A DNA stretch of 64,000 bases. Source: Lentisphaera profundi. Lineage in GTDB: Bacteria; Verrucomicrobiota; Lentisphaeria; Lentisphaerales; Lentisphaeraceae. The DNA is taken from NCBI RefSeq assembly GCF_028728065.1, contig NZ_CP117812.1, positions 2,356,001-2,420,000 of the forward strand, read 5' to 3'. A model generated the notes under the pieces. It saw nothing but the letters and a program-made list of their open reading frames with translations, made no database searches and was not told where the DNA came from. The translations under genes were made by a program, and so were the position numbers. Shown here in pieces: positions 37,239 through 46,357 of this stretch (position 1 is its first letter; each line of letters opens with the position of its first letter).

Positions 37239-38830
37239 TGCACTCCGACAGATCATTCTCAAGTGCTATTAAAAAATAGCTTAAAGTTATAATTTCCAAT
37301 AAAAAATCCCACTTAATCGCCTATATTGTAGTAGCTTACACCGACAATAACAGCAAGTGGGACTTTCAATGTACGATACTCTTTTTCCCGAATATTTCAT
37401 CGAGGAATTACGGCAAACTATAGGAATTTTATGCGGACCATTGAAGATTGCGGGGCAAATCATACTTCGTCCTGAATTTCAAGAGATCAAAAAGGCAATT
37501 GAAGATGATCAACTTCAGTTGAGTAAAGATAGAGCCGCCACTAGAAACCGCGAGTTTAAAAACAGCTCTACCCAAAAACACCCCCCAGCTGAATTGGTGG
37601 TGGCGTTGTTCATAGCCCGTCACTTTTATGATAATTGTTACGGTGAACGAGGCTATAGTATGCTATGTGAGAATAGTTCCTTGCAGCAGTTTATTGGGCG
37701 CTTGGGCATAGGAAGCTTCCCTTCACGCAATACGATTCATGAACAAGTCTCTGCTCTTTCTGAGAAGACCCTTAATCTTTTTCATCAAGCTATTTTGAAC
37801 TGCGTTAAGGAGTGTGGCCTGGATGATTTTTCAGCAGTGATTATTGATTCTACAGCCATTAAGGCCGATTCAGCGTGGCCTGTCGATAGTCAATTACTAA
37901 AGAACCTTAGTTGTAAAATGATGAAAAATATCAGTGACGTTCATGATCAGCTTCCCTGTGTTGAGCGCAGAAAGATCCCTCTCAAACGCCTGCAAAATTA
38001 CTGTGATTATATGAGTAAACTGGATTTCGAGATCTCTATGCTTAAAGGAAAAAAAGGAGCAAGAAAAATGAGGCAAAAGTTTTATACGCAAGAACTTTTA
38101 CCGAGGTGCCGAAAATTTATTATTCGCCTGGAGAAGACTCTTCCTCAAATTAAACAACACTGTGAAAGTGCCAAAGTTCTGATGATTGACGAATGTCTAT
38201 CTCGCTTCATAGATAAAGTTTTGATGGTTGAACATCGCTTCAACATGGCTCCTAAGGACTACGATACGAAGACGGCACGGAAAATTTACAGCATGAGTGA
38301 TAATGATGCAGCATTTATTAAAAAGGGTGGTCGAGAAACCGTATTTGGCTACCGACCAAATTTCGCCTTTAGTGCCAATGGTTTTCTGACATCATTCACC
38401 CTAGAATCTGGAAATACTAGTGACAGCAAGGCCTTCAGTAATTGCCTTGATGAAAATAAAAAGATGACGGGCGAGACCGCAATGATGATCAGTGTGGATG
38501 ACGGATATAGCTCTGCCGCCAATTTAGATGATGCCATCGAAAAAGGGGCGACATTAGTCAGTGTTAGTGGCTCAAAGGGAAAGAAGCTCTTAGGAGAAGA
38601 TATTTATGAGAGTGAAAACTACCAACTTGCGAGAAATATCCGATCAATTTCCGAAGCAGGTATTTCAAAGCTGAAGAACTATCACAACCTTGAGCGATTT
38701 ACCGTTTGTGGCTTAAAGAGGGTTCGTCAAGAAACTCTCATAAGCGCCATAGGATTCAACTTGGAAAGGATCTGCCAGTTATTATGTCAAATAGAGATTG
38801 AGGTCGCCGCATAGAATGTCGGAGTGCATC
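37237..38830 (+). mobile_element. Insertion sequence copy 2 (1594 bp) inside a kinase gene
   Basis: Same length, same orientation and same 14-bp terminal inverted repeats as copy 1 at 24312-25905. The only difference I can see is a G-to-A change near the transposase end (GTT to ATT codon). The copies are 12.9 kb apart in direct orientation, so recombination between them could delete the intervening segment. Confidence 0.95.
37369..38814 (+). CDS. DDE-type transposase (IS copy 2)
   Basis: A 481-aa protein identical to the copy 1 transposase except for one residue near the C-terminus (IEIEVAA here, IEVEVAA in copy 1). The candidate acidic residues (Asp in IIDSTAIK, Asp in SVDDGYSS, a C-terminal Glu) are all present and the frame is complete. 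An in-frame GTG at 37357 is the alternative start. Both copies are therefore potentially functional sources of transposase. Confidence 0.92.
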   Translation: MYDTLFPEYFIEELRQTIGILCGPLKIAGQIILRPEFQEIKKAIEDDQLQLSKDRAATRNREFKNSSTQKHPPAELVVALFIARHFYDNCYGERGYSMLCENSSLQQFIGRLGIGSFPSRNTIHEQVSALSEKTLNLFHQAILNCVKECGLDDFSAVIIDSTAIKADSAWPVDSQLLKNLSCKMMKNISDVHDQLPCVERRKIPLKRLQNYCDYMSKLDFEISMLKGKKGARKMRQKFYTQELLPRCRKFIIRLEKTLPQIKQHCESAKVLMIDECLSRFIDKVLMVEHRFNMAPKDYDTKTARKIYSMSDNDAAFIKKGGRETVFGYRPNFAFSANGFLTSFTLESGNTSDSKAFSNCLDENKKMTGETAMMISVDDGYSSAANLDDAIEKGATLVSVSGSKGKKLLGEDIYESENYQLARNIRSISEAGISKLKNYHNLERFTVCGLKRVRQETLISAIGFNLERICQLLCQIEIEVAA

Positions 38831-38836
38831 TCGCCT

Positions 38837-39462
38837 ATGTTCTCACAACACATAAGAAACTGCTTTATAACTTTAAAACCCAAGAAGCCGAAGCTTTACT
38901 TAATCAAGCGCTCGTTTATCACCCGAACAACAAAAGCCTCATTAGACTCGCTGCCATTAGTCATCTATCTAACTTAAACTACACGATGGCCGCATGGAAA
39001 CTCTCTGCACTTGATCCAACTTTTAAGCCCATCCACACCCTATCGCGCTCCATGGGCCGCGACTCGAAAACGGTGAATATCTCCAATTTGACTAAAGTTT
39101 ATTCTTTTTTAAATGAGCAGAATGCAGATCTCGCCATGGCCAACATGAGTTACCAGTTAAGAAATAAACTCAATACTGTCGATAAAGAAATTTTATTTAA
39201 TACACTAATGAAACAGTTAAATCATTATGTTAAAACTATTGATATCAAACAGGGTAAGCTCAGTATCAAAGGGAGTTCTCCCATCGTCGACTTCAGCCCT
39301 CTCCCTTTAATCATTTTCACTGAAATCGATATCAGTAAAATTGGTACTGATGATATCAACGAAGTGATTTTCTGCGCTCCTAAAGCGCTGAAGATAAATG
39401 TTTTAACCTATTCAAAATTTTCCGAAGACTTAAAAACTATAAAATATAGTATCGTAAAATAG
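38837..39462 (+). pseudogene. Ser/Thr protein kinase gene, 3' part cut off by IS copy 2
   Basis: Joined to 36126-37236 the reading frame is continuous. This part encodes the extracytoplasmic end: TPR-like helices (KTQEAEALLNQALVYHPNN, then AAISHLSNLNYTMAAWKLS), followed by a short beta-rich end that vaguely recalls degenerate leucine-rich repeats (LSIKGSSPIVDFSPLPL). In-frame translation is also possible from a GTG at 38824 in the IS end, but no ribosome-binding site is obvious. It is probably not functional on its own. Confidence 0.85.
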
Positions 39463-39717
39463 CGATTATAAATACAGTCATTTAAAGATATTAGCACTCG
39501 ATTTTTTGAAGATAGACACAAGTCATGCCTTAATTCAATGCTCAAAGTCAACAATAAATCCTACTTAAAAGTTTGATTAACTCACAAAAGGGGCCCTTTA
39601 AAACCATAATGAAAAGCACTTTTATTACGATTTCCTAGGATTTTCCTCCGATTTCTTTATTCTGAACTCAGAAAATGCTTTTTTTCCGTTCAAAAACAAG
39701 TAATTTTAATTGTCACC

Positions 39718-39723
39718 TATAAT
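39718..39723 (+). promoter_or_regulatory. Candidate -10 element before the 62-aa protein gene
   Basis: A consensus TATAAT lies 22 bp before the ATG at 39746. No good -35 hexamer is seen at the right spacing. The rest of the 283-bp gap (39463-39745) is A/T-rich with no gene I can support. Confidence 0.35.
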
Positions 39724-39745
39724 AAATATGCTGAGGAGCAAAAAC

Positions 39746-39934
39746 ATGGAAATTGAATTCTACAACGTAAAGAAAAAAGCTAAAGTTAAAATTAGTTCTG
39801 GTAGCGTAAGTAAAGTTACTTATGAAAAAGAAACTGCAAAAGGCCCTTCTATTCGCTATGCTTTCAAAGCTGTTGATGATGATGGTACGAAACTTACAAA
39901 ATTCTGCAGTAAAGTTGATTACGATAATCTCTAA
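39746..39934 (+). CDS. Small 62-aa protein of unknown function
   Basis: A short charged protein, Lys-rich and rich in beta-forming residues (IEFYNVKKKAKVKISSG, then IRYAFKAVDDDGTKLTKF). GAGGAG lies 7 nt before the ATG; the longer frame from 39710 has no such site. A strong terminator follows 23 bp after the stop, so it is a monocistronic unit with features of a well-expressed gene. Similar short proteins with a YNVK and DDDGTxLTKF pattern occur in other bacteria as far as I recall, but I cannot name a family or function. Confidence 0.75.
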   Translation: MEIEFYNVKKKAKVKISSGSVSKVTYEKETAKGPSIRYAFKAVDDDGTKLTKFCSKVDYDNL

Positions 39935-39957
39935 GAGATAAAGTACAACAATCTACA

Positions 39958-39986
39958 AAGCCGCTCAACTAGAGTGGCTTTTTTAT
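39958..39986 (+). terminator. Rho-independent terminator after the 62-aa protein gene
   Basis: A 9-bp stem AAGCCGCTC/GAGTGGCTT with an AACTA loop is followed by a T run. Confidence 0.88.
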
Positions 39987-40067
39987 TGCATAGATTTTCA
40001 GCCCTTTGATTTCGTAGCTACAATAATGTGCTAAGTTCATGCGATTATAAATAAGGACTAAAAAATC

Positions 40068-40988
40068 ATGAGAAATGAAACCAGTGCATTCTACTTTCGC
40101 GAATCTGAACTAACGGCATTAGCTAATGGTGCCTCGCTACTTAGTAGTGAGCAAAGAACATCTACAATCAAGTTCCTACAATCTTTTATCACTAAAGATT
40201 TATTCTACAATAGCAACTCTGAAGAACAACTGACTCTTGCATGGCATTGTTTTACCTGCCTAAAGGCCCTCGATGGCTTCGATAAATATGAAACTATATT
40301 ATTCAATAGCCTCAAACACGCACCTAATATCCAACATATGGATCTCCAAGACCTAGAAGCCTTTAGCTCTTGCTGGGCGCTCATAAAAAATCACTCTCCA
40401 GACAAATACCTCTTTAGTGATATTGCTGAACATTTAAATAACATACGCTGCTCAGACCAGGGCTGGAGTCACATCAAACGAGCTCCTCAATCAAGTATAT
40501 ACGGATCTTGGTTAGCCTTTTCAATTTTCCAAAGTATTGAAAAAGCTATTCCTGATGAACTTAAAGTCATCAAGTTACTGGATAGCATGAAAGCAAAAGA
40601 CGAAGCCTATGCACACCAACGATCCGCTGATCACGGTTCGGTTGCCTCTACATACTTTGCTATTTGTTTACTTAAATCTATTGAAGAAGAGCCTTCTCAT
40701 AAGTTGACTCATTGGTTAAATGAACAACAAGCCGATGACGGAGGCTTCGTAGCTACACATATAATGCCCTTTGGCGATATCAATAGTACCGCACTCGCCC
40801 TACAATCTCTCAAGCTCTTACAGGCTGACATCACCTTGCTTAAACCTGCTGCTTTAACCTATATTAGGGATCATTACCAACAAGATGGCGGATTCATCGC
40901 CCACTGTAGAGAAACGACTGCGGATCCATCATCTACGTATTATGCTTTAATGGCTTTAGGACATGTCGATGATTATTTACGTGCTTGA
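40068..40988 (+). CDS. Prenyltransferase/terpene-cyclase-like alpha/alpha-toroid protein
   Basis: A 306-aa protein of repeated helical hairpins. At least two repeats carry the QxxDGGF signature of prenyltransferase beta subunits and squalene/hopene cyclases: NEQQADDGGFVATHI and YQQDGGFIAHCRETTADPSSTYYALMAL. It is about the size of a geranylgeranyl transferase beta subunit. The DxDD cyclase motif is not seen, so catalytic activity is uncertain. AAGGA precedes the start. Its 3' end overlaps the convergent transglutaminase gene by 16 bp. Confidence 0.78.
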   Translation: MRNETSAFYFRESELTALANGASLLSSEQRTSTIKFLQSFITKDLFYNSNSEEQLTLAWHCFTCLKALDGFDKYETILFNSLKHAPNIQHMDLQDLEAFSSCWALIKNHSPDKYLFSDIAEHLNNIRCSDQGWSHIKRAPQSSIYGSWLAFSIFQSIEKAIPDELKVIKLLDSMKAKDEAYAHQRSADHGSVASTYFAICLLKSIEEEPSHKLTHWLNEQQADDGGFVATHIMPFGDINSTALALQSLKLLQADITLLKPAALTYIRDHYQQDGGFIAHCRETTADPSSTYYALMALGHVDDYLRA

Positions 40989-43174
40989 GCTTTAATCATC
41001 TTCGGTATTAATTTCAAATGGCTTTTTAATTCACTTAAATGTATTTTTGTATATGAGAGTGAACCAAATCGACACTTTTCATAAAGGCGAATCTCATCAA
41101 TAACAACAGCTAAAACACCTCGTTGCTCAAAGCCTCGACAAATCTCAGCTATATTCATATAGTCATGACTCCCCTGAGAGGGGCGCAACAAGTGTTTTTT
41201 TGCCACTGCAAGAATCATCATTTTAGCTTTAATTAATTCCTTACTCAGGGTTTTAATTTTAGCTTTATTTCTTTTACGCAAATATGAAATCCGCCAAATG
41301 ACGAGCACAATAATTAATAATAATGTTACCACTGCATTCAAAGGCACTTTCAAAAACTCTGATACCGGCTCATACACTGCAAAAAAGGCGGCTGCTAAGG
41401 CTACTGTAATTTCACCTTGTAATACATAACTAAATATTTTCTGAGCTTTAAAAGTCATATTCTCGATAAAAGCATTGAGTCCTGTTGGTCGATAATCTTT
41501 AAAGAAGCCTCCTCTTGAAGGGGTAGGATCTACGACAAACCATTTTTTGCTCTTATTATCCCACACCTCTACCCACGCATGTAAATCTTTTGCACGGGTA
41601 ATCATATAATCGCCATCGCTTGATTGCTCTGTAACGGTACTACCACAAGCATACCTAGCTTGAAAGCCTGCACTCCGTAATAAAAGAACTGTTGATGTAG
41701 CAAATAACTCACAATGCCCCGATTTAGAATCACTGGACAGAAAGTATTCAATAATATCTTTACTTATATATTCATCTTCATAAGCGTACATTTCTTCTTC
41801 ATAATAGGTATCAACAAAATTTAAGTCATAGGAATAATTATTATTGAAATATTGTACGATATTTTGAGCCGCTTCTTTAGGGTCATGCGTCACAGAACTC
41901 ATATCTTGCCAACGTACATTGAGGTATTTGCGTAAATTCTCTGGAACAAAAGAATAAGTTTTCTTATACTCCCTACTCATAATAGTGGGTTTAGAAATAG
42001 GCCTATCATTCTCCTTACCACTTCTCAATAGCCTAATACCCGTTGACTGTGATAGCCCTTTTGCTTCAAGGCTATTATCTGGATAGGCATCAATACTATC
42101 TAAGGAAACTGATACACCTACTGAGTCATACGATAATGGAATGATTTTATCACTTAAAAAGTTGGTCGGATAAATTGTCGTTTTACTCTGTACATCATCG
42201 TATTTCTCTTTATTTAAAATATAATTTTCAATAACTAGTAGTTCTACTTTTTCATCTTCATTATCCTCTTCTCGAACGGATGCTTTACTATCTAACTCTC
42301 GAGACCAAATCCCCCCTTCATAAGTATCATAAGCATAAAACCTTAGCAATCTTGGTGCTCTCTCACTGCTAACACGCATCACTATTGCGCCTAGATTTCT
42401 ACCAAATTTATTATGTATGGGTCGACTAATATTATTTTCATTCTCATAACGTTTCTGCATACGGTTTTGATAACGGCCCATAGTGCTCAGCTGTGACAAT
42501 AAATAATTTTCTACATGCCTTAAAACTGGCACGGATGATTTTTGTAAAACAGGTGAACAAATAAACACCATCACAAAAGCAACTAAGCAGATAATTCTGG
42601 CTTGCCATTTCTTAGTCCCTTGCTGATTTTTCTGGACAAACTTCGACATGCCATAAAGCTTGAAGATCGTGAAAAGAGCTACTAAACACAAGGCTAAGGA
42701 AATCAAATAACTCCACTTAAGCCCCAGAATATTTGTATTGTTAGTCGCCAATACACCACGGCCTGTATTTAGATCACCACCTATTAGGTAACATAAGAAA
42801 ATAAATGTTGAAAAGCCTGACAATATAATTCTTTTCTGCTCTAATAAGCATAAATGAGCCGCGCCCACAATACAAAAGGGGACTAAAAAATTCCCCGGTA
42901 GCATAAAAAAGACATTAGTTTGTTTAACGAATTGATAAGGAATGACAGATAACACCATCGCCGAAACCATCGTGTAAACGATAGAGCGAGTCCCTAATTT
43001 TAAATAAACTCCCCTAAATAAAATGGGGATATATACCACTAAACAAGTAAGCAAGGGAATTATAGATTTTGTTAAACTCCAATAAAAAAAACAGGATACC
43101 ATTACACAAAAAATTTGTAATCCCGTAATACTTCGACGTTTTTTCAAATCAAATTTTTCATCAAAAGTACGCAT
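40973..43174 (-). CDS. Transglutaminase-like membrane protein (TgpA-type)
   Basis: A 733-aa protein with about seven N-terminal membrane helices (residues 15-210), a large extracytoplasmic part, and a transglutaminase core with Cys in SGHCELFATS, His in DLHAWVEVWD and Asp in VVDPTPSRGG, in the normal triad order. One more membrane helix follows at about 610-630 and then a cytoplasmic tail. Such proteins are found with DUF58 and MoxR genes as here; their substrates are unknown. It overlaps DUF58 by one base. Confidence 0.88.
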   Translation of the reverse strand: MRTFDEKFDLKKRRSITGLQIFCVMVSCFFYWSLTKSIIPLLTCLVVYIPILFRGVYLKLGTRSIVYTMVSAMVLSVIPYQFVKQTNVFFMLPGNFLVPFCIVGAAHLCLLEQKRIILSGFSTFIFLCYLIGGDLNTGRGVLATNNTNILGLKWSYLISLALCLVALFTIFKLYGMSKFVQKNQQGTKKWQARIICLVAFVMVFICSPVLQKSSVPVLRHVENYLLSQLSTMGRYQNRMQKRYENENNISRPIHNKFGRNLGAIVMRVSSERAPRLLRFYAYDTYEGGIWSRELDSKASVREEDNEDEKVELLVIENYILNKEKYDDVQSKTTIYPTNFLSDKIIPLSYDSVGVSVSLDSIDAYPDNSLEAKGLSQSTGIRLLRSGKENDRPISKPTIMSREYKKTYSFVPENLRKYLNVRWQDMSSVTHDPKEAAQNIVQYFNNNYSYDLNFVDTYYEEEMYAYEDEYISKDIIEYFLSSDSKSGHCELFATSTVLLLRSAGFQARYACGSTVTEQSSDGDYMITRAKDLHAWVEVWDNKSKKWFVVDPTPSRGGFFKDYRPTGLNAFIENMTFKAQKIFSYVLQGEITVALAAAFFAVYEPVSEFLKVPLNAVVTLLLIIVLVIWRISYLRKRNKAKIKTLSKELIKAKMMILAVAKKHLLRPSQGSHDYMNIAEICRGFEQRGVLAVVIDEIRLYEKCRFGSLSYTKIHLSELKSHLKLIPKMIKAQARK

Positions 43175-44493
43175 TATATTGTCCTTAAATTATTACTAAG
43201 AACTTCGTCATGATCGATATATTGTAGGCCATTAATTTTTGGGATTCGAGAGTTAACAGTTAATATTTTACTGGATAAGCGATGCTTCTTAATAAAATCT
43301 TTACGTTCATCGTTAATATGATTCACGATTGCAAAACAAGCCGAACTATCTTCTGCAGTACAATATGTTTCCATCTCGGGGAAGGCCTTTGTAGACCTAT
43401 CTATATTATTCCGTATTTTCGCCAACAAACCCATGGCGTACTCTACCTGCTCTTCAATGGTCATATCATCTAGGTTATAGGTACGTCCATTTATAAAAAA
43501 ATAACTAATCCCTACTTTATTTCTACTCGCCCAATCGACTAATGAAGCCGCTAAACTTACCGAGGCCTCAAAAATAGGGTATGTCTTCATGTGTCTTTCT
43601 CTTAGAATAGACGGATTATAGACTTCATCTAAATAAATCGAAATTTTACGATGATTACTTTCATTAAAATCTTTCACGACAGGCCTTCCTAAGCGAGCCG
43701 TGGCTGCCCAATGAATCAAACGAACGGGGTCCCCCTCTCGGTACTCTCTGATTTTCATGAACTCCTGATTTCCGGTATCATTAGAATTCGAATGGCGATC
43801 TTCCTCTCCTTCACCCTCAAAACCGCCAAAACTCAAATCGACCTCATCTAAATCGCTCACTTGCGGAAGAACTAACACGGAAGAATCACCAGTCCCCATT
43901 GAGCCCCATGCAAACATCCCAAAAGGGAAAGAACTACAGGCATAGACTCGAGGTAACTTAACCAAACCACGAAATGGGAAGAGCACCATGGCATTCAAGG
44001 ATTGTTGCTCATGAGCACCCAAGCACTCACTTCCTGCATGCCCTTTGACAAACTCCGCATTGAGAAAGGGGAAACTATCTAAGCGTAAATCCCATAAAGT
44101 CATCGAAGATAAATTATTTATATGATAATCTACTTGCACTGGAGTTTGCGCCATACATCGAGCAGGTACGCGTCTATTTAACTTAATTCTCGGACGAAAA
44201 AAAAAGCCAATTATCATACTTATCACAAAGGCAGTTATAAAAAAATAAATGCCCTGCACCATCAGAATATTCTCAGGATCTTGTATTGAGTAGACCAAAA
44301 AGAAAAAACAGAAGGATAGTAATAAGCGAATATTCAAAGGTAGAAAACGCTGTGTATAAAAATTTAATATATAAAAAAAAGAATAGACGATTTGTCTATT
44401 TTTCATATACAAGGGAAATGGTATATCCCCTGTAGTCTCATTACCATAGAGAATATATTTTCGTAATTTATTTATGCGACCTTTAATAAGCAC
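43174..44493 (-). CDS. DUF58 (von Willebrand-like) protein
   Basis: A 439-aa protein. Two membrane helices lie near residues 55-100. The DUF58 signature is seen at FMKIREYREGDPVRLIHWAA, followed by RPVVKDFNES, and a C-terminal vWA-like domain with SIYLDEVYNPS. The start is a GTG at 44493, with AGG 7 nt upstream and 8 bp after the moxR stop. DUF58 proteins are partners of MoxR ATPases in assembly of protein complexes or metal centres; no direct role can be read here. Confidence 0.88.
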   Translation of the reverse strand: MLIKGRINKLRKYILYGNETTGDIPFPLYMKNRQIVYSFFYILNFYTQRFLPLNIRLLLSFCFFFLVYSIQDPENILMVQGIYFFITAFVISMIIGFFFRPRIKLNRRVPARCMAQTPVQVDYHINNLSSMTLWDLRLDSFPFLNAEFVKGHAGSECLGAHEQQSLNAMVLFPFRGLVKLPRVYACSSFPFGMFAWGSMGTGDSSVLVLPQVSDLDEVDLSFGGFEGEGEEDRHSNSNDTGNQEFMKIREYREGDPVRLIHWAATARLGRPVVKDFNESNHRKISIYLDEVYNPSILRERHMKTYPIFEASVSLAASLVDWASRNKVGISYFFINGRTYNLDDMTIEEQVEYAMGLLAKIRNNIDRSTKAFPEMETYCTAEDSSACFAIVNHINDERKDFIKKHRLSSKILTVNSRIPKINGLQYIDHDEVLSNNLRTI

Positions 44494-44501
44494 AGTGAAA
44501 C

Positions 44502-45443
44502 CTAATGAGGTGGCTTAACGCGGTCGAAGAATTCTCTAACTATCTCCTCATTGCTAATTCCGCTATTTTTAACTTGTTTCTTAACATGTAAACGATGGGA
44601 TAATACCGCAACACTGAGATGCTTAATATCGTCTGCTATTACATAATCACGGCCATTTAAATAAGCGTGTGCCTGTGCTGTTCTATACATCACCAAGCCA
44701 GTTCTAGGACTACAACCAGTCCTTAATTGATCCTGCTGGCGACTACTATTGAGGATTGCAACAATATAGCTAGCTATGCTCTCATCTACTTTCACTTTTC
44801 TAACTTGTTCCTGTATTTGCAAAACTTCCTCAGAGCTCAATTGAGCTTCGATTTTTGTCCCTGGGTCGCCATTATGTCGATCCAGTAAGATGGCTAATTC
44901 AGATTCAGCATCTGGATAACCCATAGAAAAAGATAAGGCAAAACGATCTAATTGTGCTTCTGGCAATGGGAAAGTACCGTGGTTATCAATACTATTTTGG
45001 GTAGCAATAACAATAAAAGGGGGTGGCAAGTCATAGCGCTCGCCACCAATAGTCACTTGATTTTCACCCATAGCTTCTAATAAAGCGGACTGTGTTCGAG
45101 GAGAGGCTCGATTAATTTCATCGGCCAAAAGTATATTGCAAAAAACTGGGCCTTTTTTAAAGAAAAACTCTTCTTGTTTCTGACTATAAATGGGGCCTCC
45201 AGTAATATCTGCAGGTAATAAATCTGGCGTGAACTGAACCCTTTGGAATTCACAACCCACCGACTTCGCCACGGCTTTCGCCAAAGATGTTTTACCTACT
45301 CCTGGAACATCTTCGATTAAACAGTGTCCTCCAGAAAATAAACCCGTCAATAGTAAATCGACAACGTTTTCTTTACCTCTAATGACTGTATTTAATACAG
45401 CCTTAACATCCGTAATTTTGCTGACTAAATCGTTTTGATCCAT
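44502..45443 (-). CDS. MoxR-family AAA+ ATPase
   Basis: A 313-aa AAA+ ATPase. Walker A is EDVPGVGKTSLAKAVA, Walker B ILLADEINRASPRTQSALLEAM, and sensor 1 VIATQNSIDNHGTFPLPEAQLDRF, all typical of MoxR. AGGGAAG is 7 nt before the ATG at 45443, so this start is preferred over the in-frame TTG at 45446. It is the first gene of the moxR-DUF58-transglutaminase operon. Such ATPases act as chaperone-like remodelers; the client here is not known. Confidence 0.95.
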   Translation of the reverse strand: MDQNDLVSKITDVKAVLNTVIRGKENVVDLLLTGLFSGGHCLIEDVPGVGKTSLAKAVAKSVGCEFQRVQFTPDLLPADITGGPIYSQKQEEFFFKKGPVFCNILLADEINRASPRTQSALLEAMGENQVTIGGERYDLPPPFIVIATQNSIDNHGTFPLPEAQLDRFALSFSMGYPDAESELAILLDRHNGDPGTKIEAQLSSEEVLQIQEQVRKVKVDESIASYIVAILNSSRQQDQLRTGCSPRTGLVMYRTAQAHAYLNGRDYVIADDIKHLSVAVLSHRLHVKKQVKNSGISNEEIVREFFDRVKPPH

Positions 45444-45558
45444 CAAACACTTCCCTAGTTATTAATTATACCTCAAATCTATGCTCCCCAGTCTCTACTT
45501 GCAAACCTACAAATTGATCCACTAAGAGTAATTCCCTACAAAAATTTATTATGTCTTG

Positions 45559-45593
45559 TACAAAAACGCTTTTTACTACAAAAGCTTTTTGTA
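45559..45593. repeat. A/T-rich inverted repeat between moxR and the zinc-ribbon gene
   Basis: TACAAAAACGCTTTT and AAAAGCTTTTTGTA are complementary apart from one bulged C, with a loop of about six bases. It lies between two divergent genes, so a terminator role is less likely; it might be an operator. Confidence 0.5.
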
Positions 45594-45649
45594 AAGAGCC
45601 CTTTAAAAGATAATTTCATTTGAGCCTAAAATTATAAGGGAAAATGTTA

Positions 45650-46348
45650 ATGGACTTGCTTAATACACTTTTAGAAATTCAAGATCTAGATTTACGTAAA
45701 TCAGAAATCGATAAACAATCTACTTCTATCCCCGCACAAAAAAAAGATATCATCTCTTCGCTTAAAAAGGATAAGCAAATCTACGAAGCCTTCAACGAAC
45801 AACAAAAAGAGGCCGAAAAAGCTTGTAAAGAGCTTACTTATGAAACTGATAAGTTACGTCAGCAAAAAGCTAAAATCATGATCCAATCAGGGGACACTAA
45901 AGATAACTCAACTTACACCAAGTTAGTTAAAGAAGCTGACTCTTATGATTCTAGAATAGATGACATGGAGAGCACTTTCTTGGAGCACCTTGATAAGGTC
46001 GCGGATATAAAAAGCAAAAAAAAGGTCATTGCAGAGCAGCTCAAAACAATGATAGGCAAAATTGAACAAGATATAAAAGATCTTGACCGCCGCCATAAAA
46101 ACTTAGTCGAGAGCTTGCCAGACACTATTGCTAAACGAAAAGAACTCGCTCAGACTGTCGATGAAGAAACTCTCATAGACTACGAGAGGATTTTCAAATC
46201 TAAAGGCTCATTTCGTGCAGTAATTGTTCCCATAACACATGATACAAGCTGTGGTTTTTGCCATATTAAACTTTCTAAAAAAGACACTTCATCTGCGGCT
46301 AAAGGCCTTGGCAAATGTCTCGAATGTGGAGCTTTCCTTTATAAGTAA
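45650..46348 (+). CDS. Coiled-coil zinc-ribbon protein, CdsZ/DUF164-like
   Basis: A 232-aa protein from ATG 45650 (AAGGG 9 nt upstream; an ATG at 45644 is also possible). Most of the length, about residues 10-160, is a long coiled coil. The C-terminal 45 residues form a C4-type zinc ribbon with CGFCHIKL and CLECGAFLY. The family includes chlamydial CdsZ and many proteins of unknown role, probably nucleic-acid or ribosome binding. It is 9 bp before truA, in the same operon. Confidence 0.85.
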   Translation: MDLLNTLLEIQDLDLRKSEIDKQSTSIPAQKKDIISSLKKDKQIYEAFNEQQKEAEKACKELTYETDKLRQQKAKIMIQSGDTKDNSTYTKLVKEADSYDSRIDDMESTFLEHLDKVADIKSKKKVIAEQLKTMIGKIEQDIKDLDRRHKNLVESLPDTIAKRKELAQTVDEETLIDYERIFKSKGSFRAVIVPITHDTSCGFCHIKLSKKDTSSAAKGLGKCLECGAFLYK

Positions 46349-46357
46349 GCTTGCCCT

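Noticed and set aside
24312-38830. Composite transposon formed by the two IS copies and the genes between them
   Set aside because: Each copy has its own distinct 6-bp target duplication and interrupts a different gene whose halves lie on both sides, so they inserted independently. The region between looks like normal chromosome.
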